A DNA stretch of 56,459 nt from Prochlorococcus sp. AG-315-B03 (GTDB lineage Bacteria; Cyanobacteriota; Cyanobacteriia; PCC-6307; Cyanobiaceae), in the NCBI GenBank assembly GCA_003283745.1, contig QBWA01000004.1, positions 1-56,459 on the forward strand, given 5' to 3'. Below the pieces are notes generated by a model. That model was not told the DNA's origin. It did not search any database and saw nothing but the letters and a program-made list of their open reading frames with translations. Below are positions 1-8,856 of the stretch, piece by piece (position 1 is the first letter of the stretch; every line of letters begins with the position of its first letter). The translations under genes and the position numbers were made by a program.

Positions 1-1590
1 AATGGGATTATTGAGAATTACACAGAATTACGTAAAAGTTTGCAAGAGAAAGGAATTCAATTAGTTTCTGATACGGATACAGAAGTCATTCCTCATTTAA
101 TAGGAATTGAAATCGAAAACTGCTTGGCTAATGGTTACCCAAATAATGGTTCAACATTACTCATTGCTGTTCAGAAGACTTTATCTTTATTAAAAGGAAC
201 ATATGCCATTGCAGTGATTTGGGCTAAAGCTCCTGATGCTTTAGTAGTCGCGAGAAAAAAGGCACCATTACTAATTGGATTTGGAGAGGGAGAATTTTTC
301 TGTGCTAGTGATACCCCTGCCTTGATTGGATTGACTCGTACTTTCTTGCCTTTGAAAGATAATGAGGTGGGGTTGTTAACCCCGCTTGGAATAGAACTTT
401 ATGATGCAAAAGGTATAAGACAGCAAAGGTCACCATCCCTTTTAAAGGGAGTTGAGCATTTCGCTGATAAGAGAAATTTTCGGCATTTCATGCTGAAGGA
501 AATTCATGAGCAACCAGACATAGCAGCATTGTGGATAGAAAAACATTTGCCTCCTGATTTACCTTTTGGAACGTCAGTGTCTTTACCCATTGAACAATCT
601 TTTCTTAAGTCAATTCAGCAAATTCAAATTCTTGCTTGTGGTACGAGTCGTCATGCCTCCATGGTTGGTGCTTATTTATTGGAACAATTTGCAGGAGTCC
701 CTACTAAGGTTTATTTCGCAAGTGAATTTCGTTATTCTCCTCCTCCCCTTTCCCCAAATACATTGACTATTGGAGTGAGTCAATCAGGGGAAACAGCAGA
801 TACTTTGGCAGCATTAAATATGGAGAAACAAAGAAGAAAAGCCACTAATAATCCAGCTTTTTTTTATCACCAATTAGGAATAACTAATAGGCCTGATAGT
901 TCTTTATCTCGTGAAGTAAACAATATCATGGATATTGGAGCTGGACTTGAGATTGGTGTTGCTGCTACTAAAACTTTTCTTGGACAAATGTTATCTTTTT
1001 ATGGATTAACTTTATTATTTGCCTCTCATTCTAAAAAAAGAACATTTGAAGAGATTTCAAATCTTGTCAATGATTTGAAATTAGTACCTAATCAATTAAG
1101 AGAGCTAATTAAGAAACATGATCGTTTATCTGAAGGTCTAGCACATAAATTTAATCAAACTCAGGATGTTATTTTCCTGGGCCGTGGAATTAATTACCCT
1201 ATAGCTTTGGAAGGAGCATTGAAACTTAAAGAAATAAGCTATATACATGCACAAGGCTATCCTGCTGGTGAATTAAAACATGGGCCAATAGCTCTTTTGG
1301 ATCAACATGTTCCCGTGATATCTATTGCCGTTCCAGGAGTAGTTTTTGAGAAAGTTATTAGTAACTCACAAGAGGCAAAGGCAAGAGATGCTCGACTAAT
1401 AGGAATTGCACCAAATGGAACAGAATCTGAAATATTTGATGAATTATTTCCGATACCGAATGTAAGTGAATGGGTTAGTCCTTTGTTGACTGTGGTTCCA
1501 CTACAGTTGTTTAGCTATCACATCGCTGCACATAGAGGACTTGATGTTGATCAACCCAGAAATTTAGCAAAAAGTGTAACAGTTGAGTAA
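1..1590 (+). CDS. glmS: Glutamine-fructose-6-phosphate aminotransferase (isomerizing), C-terminal part
   Basis: Makes glucosamine-6-phosphate from fructose-6-phosphate and glutamine, the entry step to cell-wall amino sugars. The reading frame is open from base 1, and the first codons give the conserved NGIIENY of the glutaminase domain, so about 95 residues, including the N-terminal catalytic cysteine, lie outside the window. Two SIS (sugar isomerase) domains follow, with CGTSRHAS and SQSGETADT in the first. The protein ends in the family-typical NLAKSVTVE. A TTG at base 40 is not the real start, because conserved residues precede it. The stop codon abuts the stop codon of the convergent manC gene with no base between them. 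The assignment is secure. Confidence 0.96.
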   Translation, partial: NGIIENYTELRKSLQEKGIQLVSDTDTEVIPHLIGIEIENCLANGYPNNGSTLLIAVQKTLSLLKGTYAIAVIWAKAPDALVVARKKAPLLIGFGEGEFFCASDTPALIGLTRTFLPLKDNEVGLLTPLGIELYDAKGIRQQRSPSLLKGVEHFADKRNFRHFMLKEIHEQPDIAALWIEKHLPPDLPFGTSVSLPIEQSFLKSIQQIQILACGTSRHASMVGAYLLEQFAGVPTKVYFASEFRYSPPPLSPNTLTIGVSQSGETADTLAALNMEKQRRKATNNPAFFYHQLGITNRPDSSLSREVNNIMDIGAGLEIGVAATKTFLGQMLSFYGLTLLFASHSKKRTFEEISNLVNDLKLVPNQLRELIKKHDRLSEGLAHKFNQTQDVIFLGRGINYPIALEGALKLKEISYIHAQGYPAGELKHGPIALLDQHVPVISIAVPGVVFEKVISNSQEAKARDARLIGIAPNGTESEIFDELFPIPNVSEWVSPLLTVVPLQLFSYHIAAHRGLDVDQPRNLAKSVTVE

Positions 1591-3048
1591 TTATTTTTTA
1601 GTATTCATCTTTTTAATTCTTCCGTAGGAATCATCAAAACGAATTATGTCATCTTCATTTAAATAAGCTCCACTTTGAACTTCAATTAGTTCAAGTTTCA
1701 TTAAGCCTGGGTTACTCAATCTATGTTTGCAACCTAGAGGGATAAATGTACTCTCATTCTCACTGAGTATTTGCTGTTCTCCATTTTTTTCTATTAGTGC
1801 AGTGCCTTTTACAATAATCCAATGTTCTGCTCGATGATGATGCATTTGTAGAGAAAGTGAAGCATTAGGTTTCACTTCTATTAATTTAACTTGCCATCTA
1901 TTACCTGAAACTATGGTTGTGTAATGTCCCCAAGGTCTATATATTTTCCTATGCGTTTTTCCTTCTGGAATACCTTCTTTCTCTAGTAGTTTAACTATTT
2001 TCCCGACATGTTGAGAATGTTCTTTATCAGCTATTAAAATTGCATCATTAGTCTCTATAGCTATTAAGTTTTCCAACCCTAGTGCTACTAATAAGCGATG
2101 TTCACTTTTTAGATAGCAGTTTTTACTATTTTCAATTATTACTCTTCCATCAACACAATTTCCGTCATTATTTTTTTTACTTGTATCCCAAAGTGATTTC
2201 CAACTGCCTACATCACTCCAGCCCGCATTCAGTGGTAATACAGTACCTAATTTTGTTTTTTCCATTACTGCAATATCAATAGAGACTTTTGGACAACTTT
2301 TGAATGATTCCATGTCCAATCTAAGGAAGTCTAGATCGGCTAAATCTTCTTCAAGTGCAGTTTTGCAGTAGTTAACTATTTCTGGAGACAATCTTTCTAG
2401 CTCATTTAATATTACACTTGCTTTGAATAGAAACATTCCACTATTCCATGTGAATCGAGAATCTTTGATTAATTTTTCAGCTTTATTTTTATTTGGCTTT
2501 TCAATAAACCTTTCGATTGGTAATCCAATACCTTTTTCTTGACACAGAGCTTCAGTTGCTTCGATATATCCGTAACCTGTTTCGGCGCTTGAAGGAATAA
2601 TTCCAAAAGTCACAAGACGTCCTTGCTGTGCATAAGTCTTTCCAAATTCAATCACTCTTTGAAATTCAGTTATGTTTTGAATCTCATGATCAGCTGCTAA
2701 AACTAAAAGTAAGGGATCATGTCCTTTAGAAATAGCTTGAAGAGCTGCAACTGCTATCGCCGGAGCTGTGTTCCTGCCAATTGGCTCCAGAATAATTGCT
2801 TGTGGAGTTGTATTAATCTCTCTCATTTGTTCAGCAACTATGAATCTATGATCTTCATTGCAAAGCAATATTGGTTTTTCAAGTCCCTCTAAACCCACAA
2901 GCCTTTCATTTGTTTGCTGTAAAAGAGTTTTTTTCGTTTCAGTATTTAGAGCTAAATATTGCTTGGGATAACTTTCTCTTGAAAGGGGCCAAAGTCTTGT
3001 ACCAGATCCACCGCATAGAATCACTGGAACTAGAGAATTGACAGTCAC
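1591..3048 (-). CDS. manC: Mannose-1-phosphate guanylyltransferase / mannose-6-phosphate isomerase
   Basis: Bifunctional enzyme of GDP-mannose synthesis, which feeds surface polysaccharides. The 485 residues match the usual length of the two-domain form. The nucleotidyltransferase domain opens with GGSGTRLWPLSRE (residues 13-25). The C-terminal cupin (type II phosphomannose isomerase) begins near RPWGHYTTI and contains the metal-binding stretch QMHHHRAEHW. The best start is a GTG at 3046-3048, giving MTVNSLVPVILCGG, because no ATG lies upstream at a sensible distance. That codon sits inside a perfect 13-bp inverted repeat (3040-3052). The gene is convergent with glmS. Whether both activities are kept is inferred from the domains. 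Confidence 0.93.
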   Translation of the reverse strand: MTVNSLVPVILCGGSGTRLWPLSRESYPKQYLALNTETKKTLLQQTNERLVGLEGLEKPILLCNEDHRFIVAEQMREINTTPQAIILEPIGRNTAPAIAVAALQAISKGHDPLLLVLAADHEIQNITEFQRVIEFGKTYAQQGRLVTFGIIPSSAETGYGYIEATEALCQEKGIGLPIERFIEKPNKNKAEKLIKDSRFTWNSGMFLFKASVILNELERLSPEIVNYCKTALEEDLADLDFLRLDMESFKSCPKVSIDIAVMEKTKLGTVLPLNAGWSDVGSWKSLWDTSKKNNDGNCVDGRVIIENSKNCYLKSEHRLLVALGLENLIAIETNDAILIADKEHSQHVGKIVKLLEKEGIPEGKTHRKIYRPWGHYTTIVSGNRWQVKLIEVKPNASLSLQMHHHRAEHWIIVKGTALIEKNGEQQILSENESTFIPLGCKHRLSNPGLMKLELIEVQSGAYLNEDDIIRFDDSYGRIKKMNTKK

Positions 3049-3101
3049 TGTCTAAAGGGGGTTGTTTGGAAATGAGATTTTGGATTTGTTTATCAAAACC
3101 T

Positions 3102-3653
3102 TTAAAGATCTAATAGACCTGGTGGGGGGTTGATTAAAAGCCATTTTTCTTGGATTTTTATTTCTGGTACAATTTCTTTTACAAAAGGTACTAAGACTTT
3201 TTTCCCTTCAACTAACTCTATCTCTAGGAGGTCGTTACCTCCTTTGATTAAGTTAGTTACATGACCAATTAAAATCTTTTTTGGCATAAGCCTTACTTCT
3301 AATCCAATAAGATCTAAGCAGTGAAATTCTCCATCTTTAAGAAAAGGTCTGCTCTTAATTGGAACAACAAGCTTCCACCCAAGTATTTTTTCGGCAGCAT
3401 CCCGACTAGATATTCCTTCAATAGAAAGAATATAGATAGATTTACCAGGGATAGGCTTCCCTTTTATTAAATTTATTTCTATTGGGACTTCATTATTTTC
3501 TTGTATCCATCTTTTCCCTGGATTGGTAAATCTTTCTGGAAAGTCGCTACTAGGATTAATACGAACATCACCTTTTAGGCCTTGTGGTGCAACAAACTCA
3601 CCTATCACCATCCAATTTTCGTCTTCGATCATTTTAAAAAGTAGACTTATCAT
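3102..3653 (-). CDS. rimM: Ribosome maturation factor RimM
   Basis: Assists maturation of the 30S subunit head through 16S rRNA processing. The protein has the RimM N-terminal beta-barrel, with VIGEFVAPQGLKGDVRI and the SDFPERF stretch, and a C-terminal PRC-barrel-like domain with LIGHVTNLIKGGNDLLEIE. It ends in VPEIKIQEKWLLINPPPGLLDL, which fits the family. The longest frame starts at 3653 (MISLLF). A second ATG at 3629-3631 (MIEDENW) is equally plausible and gives 175 residues. It is divergent from ndhS, with only 30 bp between them. Confidence 0.94.
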   Translation of the reverse strand: MISLLFKMIEDENWMVIGEFVAPQGLKGDVRINPSSDFPERFTNPGKRWIQENNEVPIEINLIKGKPIPGKSIYILSIEGISSRDAAEKILGWKLVVPIKSRPFLKDGEFHCLDLIGLEVRLMPKKILIGHVTNLIKGGNDLLEIELVEGKKVLVPFVKEIVPEIKIQEKWLLINPPPGLLDL

Positions 3654-3683
3654 TTATATAGTTTATTTGACTAATTTGCAATT

Positions 3684-3869
3684 ATGGCTGAAACAAAAGA
3701 TCCAATTCTTCCAGGAACAACAGTAACTGTAAATAATACAAAATCAATTTATAATGGATACGTAGGATTTGTACAAAGGATAAGTGGAGATAAAGCAGCA
3801 GTTCTTTTTGAAGGAGGTAATTGGGATAAATTGCTGACACTTCCTCTAAAAGATCTTTTGAAGAGTTAA
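3684..3869 (+). CDS. ndhS: NAD(P)H-quinone oxidoreductase subunit S
   Basis: Small SH3-like subunit of the cyanobacterial and chloroplast NDH-1 complex, part of the ferredoxin-docking site on the thylakoid NDH-1. The 61-residue protein shows the family pattern ILPGTTVTV near the N-terminus, GYVGFVQRISGDKAAVLFEGGNWDKL in pieces through the middle, and a short C-terminus. This pattern fits NdhS (formerly a DUF3252 protein) rather than NdhO, which has a different sequence. It starts at ATG 3684 and is convergent with rnc. A shared AT-rich hairpin sits between the two stops. Confidence 0.88.
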   Translation: MAETKDPILPGTTVTVNNTKSIYNGYVGFVQRISGDKAAVLFEGGNWDKLLTLPLKDLLKS

Positions 3870-3898
3870 ATATATAAAATATTCATCTTTTATATATT
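3869..3898. terminator. AT-rich hairpin between convergent ndhS and rnc
   Basis: Perfect 11-bp inverted repeat (3869-3879 with 3888-3898, 8-nt loop). The arms are A/T only, so a U-rich tail exists in both directions. It overlaps the stop codon of ndhS and the end of rnc, which fits a bidirectional terminator. The all-AT stem is weak. Confidence 0.5.
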
Positions 3899-4666
3899 CG
3901 AGTCCAATAAATCATTTTTATCTAAAGTTCCTAAAGCATGCTTAGCTGCCTCCTTTTCTGCTTGTTTTATTGAGCCTCCAAAACCTTCTCCTTTGACATG
4001 ATCTTCTATATATACGGTGCAAAAAAATCGGTTTGGGTTGGCATGTTCTTTATCTCGTTCATTTGTTTCATATTTAGGAATAGAGTAACCTTTGCCCTGG
4101 CTCCATTCTTGGAGTGCTGATTTATAGTTTTCTCTATGAGGGTCTGATAAAACTTCTTCACTTCTCTTACTCCAAAAGGGAGTAAGCCAATTTTTTATAG
4201 GATCTAATCTGCCTAGAATTTCATATAATGCTCCTATTAATGCTTCTGTAGCTTCAGCCTGAATAGTTGCTCTTGCCGATCTGTCACCAAGAGCTTTAGG
4301 CCCAATAATTAATATTTTACTGATATGTATACTTGTGCCAACATTCTCAAGCCATTGGTCGCTTACAAGCTGCGAACGAAGTTCAGATCTTTCTCCTACT
4401 TTCATTCTTGGATATTTTTTTTTGATAAAATCTGAAGCAATTAATCTGAGAACTGCATCTCCAAGAAATTCCAAATTCTCATAATTAATTGAATTATTGG
4501 CTGAGCTATGTGTGAGGGCTTCGTTAATGATTAATAGATTATTTATTTTGCTTGTTGTAAGTTCTTCTTTAGATCTCTTGTCTAAATTAAGATTGCTAAT
4601 AAATTTAACTATATCTACTGATCTTTTATTTAAAAGGGTATTTTTCATAATCTTTTCAAGAAGCAT
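3890..4666 (-). CDS. rnc: Ribonuclease III
   Basis: Cuts double-stranded RNA, including rRNA precursors and sense/antisense pairs. The catalytic domain holds the signature ENLEFLGDAVL (residues 63-73), with the acidic residues E63, E66 and D70 in place. A second acidic region (EATEALIGALYE) follows near residue 135, and a double-stranded-RNA-binding domain starts around residue 163 (NYKSALQEWSQGKG) and ends near AEKEAAKHAL. The length of 258 residues is normal. The start is either 4666 (MLLEKIM) or the ATG at 4646-4648 (MKNTLL). It lies just downstream of rnpB on the same strand, so two RNA-processing genes sit side by side. Confidence 0.96.
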   Translation of the reverse strand: MLLEKIMKNTLLNKRSVDIVKFISNLNLDKRSKEELTTSKINNLLIINEALTHSSANNSINYENLEFLGDAVLRLIASDFIKKKYPRMKVGERSELRSQLVSDQWLENVGTSIHISKILIIGPKALGDRSARATIQAEATEALIGALYEILGRLDPIKNWLTPFWSKRSEEVLSDPHRENYKSALQEWSQGKGYSIPKYETNERDKEHANPNRFFCTVYIEDHVKGEGFGGSIKQAEKEAAKHALGTLDKNDLLDSNI

Positions 4667-4727
4667 ATTGAAGTTGGTAAATTGATACTCAAGCTTTGAA
4701 TTGTAAAGATTGCTTTAAAGGAAAAGT

Positions 4728-5130
4728 GAAAGCAGGTCATAAGCCGGGTTCTGTTAATTCACTTTTCTAAGGAAAAGGGAATTGGTAATCATCTATCTGG
4801 GACTACCGTTACCGATAGCCTCAAGCGGCTTTAGTTTAGGAACGAGGTTTATGGTCGCCCTGTGTCCCTAGCCTTGCTCCGAGCCGGGGTTTACCTAGCC
4901 AGTACCTCTCGATACTGCTGGTGCGCTCTTACCGCACCTTTGCACCCTTGCCTTGCTTGTTGGGATTTCACCATGAAGCAATAGGCGGTGTATTTCTGTG
5001 GCACTATCCTCACGGTCACCCGCACTGGGAATTATCCAGCAAGCTTGACCATTTGGGAGCCCGGACTTTCCTCAATTGAATTTTTCAGCTTTTGGCTGAG
5101 GTTTCAATTGCGATTACCTCCCCTGCTTTC
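4728..5130 (-). ncRNA. rnpB: RNase P RNA
   Basis: Catalytic RNA that trims the 5' ends of tRNA precursors. Read on the minus strand, the 5' end GAAAGCAGGGGAGGTAATCG and the 3' end CCGGCTTATGACCTGCTTTC are the classic bacterial type A ends, and they pair as helix P1. The conserved GAGGAAAGTCCGGGCTCC element and an AGGGTGCAAAGGTGCGGTAAG stretch (split here at 'AAGGTG') lie inside. The length is about 403 nt, normal for cyanobacteria. The ends are set by pairing of the P1 arms. Confidence 0.96.
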
Positions 5131-5165
5131 AACTCCATCATGCCTCAAGGCATAATCTATTTCAG
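5131..5165. promoter_or_regulatory. Compact divergent promoter region between rnpB and tRNA-Arg
   Basis: Only 35 bp separate the two oppositely transcribed RNA genes. A perfect 14-bp palindrome, ATGCCT-CA-AGGCAT (5140-5153), lies at its centre. A possible -10 element CATAAT (5151-5156) points right toward the tRNA, and CATGAT on the minus strand (5141-5136) points left, ending about six bases before the rnpB 5' end. Neither has a clear -35 box. The promoter reading is inferred. Confidence 0.45.
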
Positions 5166-5239
5166 GGGGCTGTAGCTCAGTTGGATAGAGCGACGGTTTC
5201 CTAAACCGTAGGTCGTGGGTTCAAGTCCCGCCAGCCCCG
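5166..5239 (+). tRNA. tRNA-Arg (anticodon CCT)
   Basis: 74-nt cloverleaf. The acceptor arms GGGGCTG and CAGCCCC pair fully, with discriminator G. The D arm is GCTCAGTTGGATAGAGC, the anticodon loop TTCCTAA gives CCT (reads AGG), and the T arm contains GGTTCAAGTCC. No CCA is encoded. It is transcribed away from rnpB, whose product processes tRNAs. Confidence 0.97.
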
Positions 5240-5338
5240 TATGAAAAACTAATTAAAACAAAAAAATTAAGCCCATATGTAGTGGGTGTGCAAAATCTCT
5301 ACTCTCTCGCTAGCGTAGGCTTAGTGAATCAGTCAAAT

Positions 5339-5677
5339 ATGGCACAGCTTCACGATATTCGTTTGCGTTTGCTTATCCAACAGGAAAGTGAGCACATTTC
5401 AAAATCGCAACCTACCGATTTAGATCTTTCTGTTGTTCAAGCAAGATGTTTATGTTGGTTAACACTTTTAGCCGAAGCTCATGAAGATCAGGCTGATGAT
5501 GCCGAGAATAGAGGTGATACTGAGCAGGCGATGGGATGGTTTGCTGATTCGATGAGATTGCGTGATGTGATTCAAGTTGTTACAAGTGTCGAAATTCCTC
5601 TTCCTGAGAGCTCTGAGGGAGAAAAAAACGATGAAGGTGGAGCTTCTTTTCTTGGAGAGCCTCCTATGACGGCCTAA
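5339..5677 (+). CDS. Conserved-type small protein of unknown function
   Basis: I do not recognise the family. From the ATG at 5339 the product is 112 residues. A longer frame from a GTG at 5282 is possible but adds a low-complexity leader. The protein is soluble, starts MAQLHDIRLRLLIQQESEH, and is mostly helical, with two cysteines in ARCLCWLTLLAEA. It has an acidic stretch AHEDQADDAENRGD and an acidic, glycine-rich C-terminus. No signal peptide or membrane segment is seen. It is followed after 27 bp by another small gene on the same strand, so the two may be co-transcribed. Confidence 0.75.
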   Translation: MAQLHDIRLRLLIQQESEHISKSQPTDLDLSVVQARCLCWLTLLAEAHEDQADDAENRGDTEQAMGWFADSMRLRDVIQVVTSVEIPLPESSEGEKNDEGGASFLGEPPMTA

Positions 5678-5704
5678 GAGATGTAATGATGTATATGAGT
5701 TGAC

Positions 5705-6166
5705 TTGAGCAAGGTGCCTGAAGAACCATGTCAATGTCCAGACTGTATGAGGTTTTATCGAGAGCATGATCGTTTAATTCGCGAATTTCCAACACTTCGT
5801 CATCAGCAAGAAATCAATTGGGCCGCTCTTCAGTCCTTTAGAACACTTTCTGGAAAAGTTTTAGAAGATTTACAAAAACAAATTAGCCAAAATTCATCAA
5901 ATAACTCACCAGAAAGTTTAGCTGATAGTTCTTTAGAAAATAGGAAGGAATCTATTACTCAAGCAATTGCAGATCTTGAAAATATAAATGCTCATCTTTT
6001 TTCTATAGAAGCTCTAATGGAGAGAGTGTTTGATGTAAAAGTCCCTGAAGAGATTGAAAATAAATTTAGAGAAATTGCTGGAGAATTAGCTCCAGACCCA
6101 TTAAATATAGATCGTTTAAGATTAAATAGGCTGTTGCACCAGACCCCCGATGTCCCAGAAAAATAA
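5705..6166 (+). CDS. Hypothetical protein with N-terminal CxC..C motif
   Basis: Function not recognised. The 153-residue product begins MSKVPEEPCQCPDCMRFYREHD from a TTG start at 5705; a GTG at 5714 is an alternative. Three cysteines in CQCPDC suggest a metal site, but no second cysteine pair is present. The rest is predicted helical and charged, with a likely coiled-coil region around ADLENINAHLFSIEALMERVFD. It sits downstream of the 112-residue hypothetical gene and ends two bases from the stop of the convergent glgP. Confidence 0.72.
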   Translation: MSKVPEEPCQCPDCMRFYREHDRLIREFPTLRHQQEINWAALQSFRTLSGKVLEDLQKQISQNSSNNSPESLADSSLENRKESITQAIADLENINAHLFSIEALMERVFDVKVPEEIENKFREIAGELAPDPLNIDRLRLNRLLHQTPDVPEK

Positions 6167-6168
6167 AT

Positions 6169-8688
6169 TCAGCTTTCGCAACTTATTTCTACAGGCATTG
6201 GATTAACTTTCCAAATGGATTGGCAATATTCCCTTATTGATCTGTCTGATGAGAAGAAACCTGATCTTGCAGTATTTAATAAGGCCATTCGATTCCATGT
6301 TTTACTTTTTTTCCAAACCTGACTGACTTCATCTTGTGCACGAAGATAGTCTTCGAAATCTGCCATGACAAAGAAAGGATCATTGCTAGTTAAAATATTT
6401 ATTATGGGTCTGAATAATTCAGTATCACCGTTACTAAAATGACCAACTTCTAATAATTTTAGAATTTCTTGTAGCTCATTTGATTTTTCGATAAAACTTG
6501 ATGGTTGATAGCCTTGATTCCTTAATTTCATTATTTCTGACTCTGTATTACCGAATAAAAAGAAATTCTCAAATCCAACTTTTTCTCGTATTTCAACATT
6601 TGCCCCATCAAGTGTTCCAATTGTTAATGCTCCATTCATTGCAAATTTCATATTTCCAGTTCCTGAGGCTTCTTTCCCGGCTGTTGATATTTGTTCAGAA
6701 AGATCAGTTGCAGGATAAACTTGCTCTCCTAATTTCACATTGTAATCTGCTAGAAAAACAACCCTCAATAATCCATCCATATCAGGATCGGCATTAACTA
6801 CTTCTGCGATTCCATTTATAAATCTAATCATTAATTTCGCCATGAAATAACCAGGCGCAGCCTTCCCTCCAAAAATAATTGTTCGAGGTGCAATATTTTT
6901 TGTTATTCCATTTTTAATTCTTAGATATTGAGCAATAACTTGCAAAGCATTTAGATGTTGTCTCTTGTATTGATGAATTCTTTTTACTTGTACATCAAAC
7001 AAGCTTGCAGGGTCAACAAGTACTCCTGTTTGTCTATGTATGTAACCTGCAAGCTTTCTTTTCCCCGAAAGTTTTGCGGAAGCAAACAGATCTAAGAAAT
7101 TCGAATCATTTTCTTTTTTTTCTAATTCACGTAGCAGATCCATATTGGTTATCCAATTAGGACCTACCTCTTTATCAAGGAGTTTTGAAAGTTCAGGATT
7201 AGCTAAAGCTATCCATCTTCTAGGAGTAACTCCATTAGTCACATTGGTGAATTTCTCGGGCCAAAGTTCAGCAAATTCTGGTAATAACTGTCTTTTAATT
7301 AAATCTGAATGAAGAGCTGCAACACCATTAACATGATGTGCTCCAATTGTTGCTAGATGAGCCATTCTGATAGCTTTTCCACCCTCTTCATCAATAATTG
7401 AAAGCTTTCTCAGAATTGAATCATTCCCAGGGTATTTAAGCCTTACTTGCTGTAAAAATCGTCTATTTATTTCATAAATAAGTTCTAAATGTCTTGGTAA
7501 TAAGTCTTTAAATAAATTGAGATCCCATTTCTCAAGTGCTTCGGGAAGCAATGTGTGATTTGTATAAGCAACAGATCTATTTGTTATCTCCCAAGCTTTG
7601 TCCCAGTCCAATCTATGTTGATCAATCAGTAATCTCATTAATTCGGCTACGGCAATAGCCGGATGTGTATCATTTAGCTGAACTGTCCAGTGATCAGAAA
7701 AATCTTGAATTGCGATAGATCTTTTTTCAAGACTTCTCAGCATGTCTTGCAGAGAGCAACTTACAAAAAAGTGTTGTTGTTTAAGACGAAGTCTTCTCCC
7801 TTCGTCGGTTCCATCATTTGGATATAAAACTTTTGAGAGAGTTTCAGAAGCAACTTTTTCTTCAACAGCTCCGTAATAGTCACCTATGTTAAATGCATAA
7901 AAATCAAAACTTTCTGTTGCATCAGCTCGCCATAAACGCAAACGATCACAGCTATTGACTCGATAACCAAGCACAGGTACATCGTGTGGAACTCCTATTG
8001 CATGCTCACTTGGTATCCAGCGAGAACGATATTTCCCATGATCGTCAATGTAGCTTTCTGTTTGTCCTCCAAAGCCAACTAAACAAGCTTCATCAGGCTG
8101 AGGTAATTCCCATGGCCAGCCTCCTTTTAGCCATTTATCAGTAACTTCGACTTGCCATCCATCTCTAATAAGTTGGTTGAAAATGCCGAATTCATATCTA
8201 ATCCCATATCCAACAGCAGGTACCTGCAAGCTGGCTAGGGATTCCATATAGCAGGCCGCTAATCTTCCAAGCCCACCATTACCCAGGCCAGGCTCTTCCT
8301 CGACTTCTAAAATGTCATTAAGTGATTCAATTCCAAACCTTTTAAGAGCTTTTTCTGCTTCTTTTCTAATTCCTAAATTTAGTAAATTATTATTTAACTG
8401 AGGACCAATTAGGAATTCGGCGGAAAGATATGCAACTGTTTTTTGAGGCTTTGCACTAATTGTTTCCTGACTAGTTAAATACCTGCTCATCAACCGATCT
8501 CTAACTGCATAACTTAGAGCCATGTAGAGATCGCGAAGACTAGCTGAAGTTGCAAGTTTACCGAGCGTGAAAAAAAGATGCTCGGTCATTCCATCGAAGA
8601 CTGCATCAGCATCCATGCCAGCCCTAACAGGATCTGCATAGCATCCAGGGGTAGGCAGACGCAGATCTAATGACTGTGGACTGCTCAT
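6169..8688 (-). CDS. glgP: Glycogen phosphorylase
   Basis: Releases glucose-1-phosphate from glycogen, the night-time carbon store. At 839 residues it is full length for the GT35 family. Conserved pieces include LGNGGLGRLAACYMESLAS, VQLNDTHPAIAVAELMRLL, VTNGVTPRRW, and the pyridoxal-phosphate lysine region EASGTGNMKFAMNGALTIGT with K in NMKF. It starts at ATG 8688. It is convergent with the small hypothetical genes (2-bp gap) and divergent from the antiporter gene. Confidence 0.97.
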   Translation of the reverse strand: MSSPQSLDLRLPTPGCYADPVRAGMDADAVFDGMTEHLFFTLGKLATSASLRDLYMALSYAVRDRLMSRYLTSQETISAKPQKTVAYLSAEFLIGPQLNNNLLNLGIRKEAEKALKRFGIESLNDILEVEEEPGLGNGGLGRLAACYMESLASLQVPAVGYGIRYEFGIFNQLIRDGWQVEVTDKWLKGGWPWELPQPDEACLVGFGGQTESYIDDHGKYRSRWIPSEHAIGVPHDVPVLGYRVNSCDRLRLWRADATESFDFYAFNIGDYYGAVEEKVASETLSKVLYPNDGTDEGRRLRLKQQHFFVSCSLQDMLRSLEKRSIAIQDFSDHWTVQLNDTHPAIAVAELMRLLIDQHRLDWDKAWEITNRSVAYTNHTLLPEALEKWDLNLFKDLLPRHLELIYEINRRFLQQVRLKYPGNDSILRKLSIIDEEGGKAIRMAHLATIGAHHVNGVAALHSDLIKRQLLPEFAELWPEKFTNVTNGVTPRRWIALANPELSKLLDKEVGPNWITNMDLLRELEKKENDSNFLDLFASAKLSGKRKLAGYIHRQTGVLVDPASLFDVQVKRIHQYKRQHLNALQVIAQYLRIKNGITKNIAPRTIIFGGKAAPGYFMAKLMIRFINGIAEVVNADPDMDGLLRVVFLADYNVKLGEQVYPATDLSEQISTAGKEASGTGNMKFAMNGALTIGTLDGANVEIREKVGFENFFLFGNTESEIMKLRNQGYQPSSFIEKSNELQEILKLLEVGHFSNGDTELFRPIINILTSNDPFFVMADFEDYLRAQDEVSQVWKKSKTWNRMALLNTARSGFFSSDRSIREYCQSIWKVNPMPVEISCES

Positions 8689-8856
8689 AAGGGCTTTTAA
8701 TGTTCACGGAAGCTAGCTAATTTTTATTGAATAAATCTGTTAGTAACTTCAGATCCACACCTGATTAAATAAGTCTTATTTGATACTTAAACCAAATATG
8801 CACCATGATTAGGTAATTTATATTTCATAGAAAGAAGGATTCTCGAAAAAACCCTC

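Noticed and set aside
3684-3869. Calling this small NDH-1 gene ndhO
   Set aside because: The pattern ILPGTTV...VLFEGGNWDKL fits the SH3-like NdhS, while NdhO has a different sequence.
8760-8782. AAATAA/TTATTT dyad between glgP and the antiporter gene
   Set aside because: Short, all AT, and expected by chance in AT-rich spacers.
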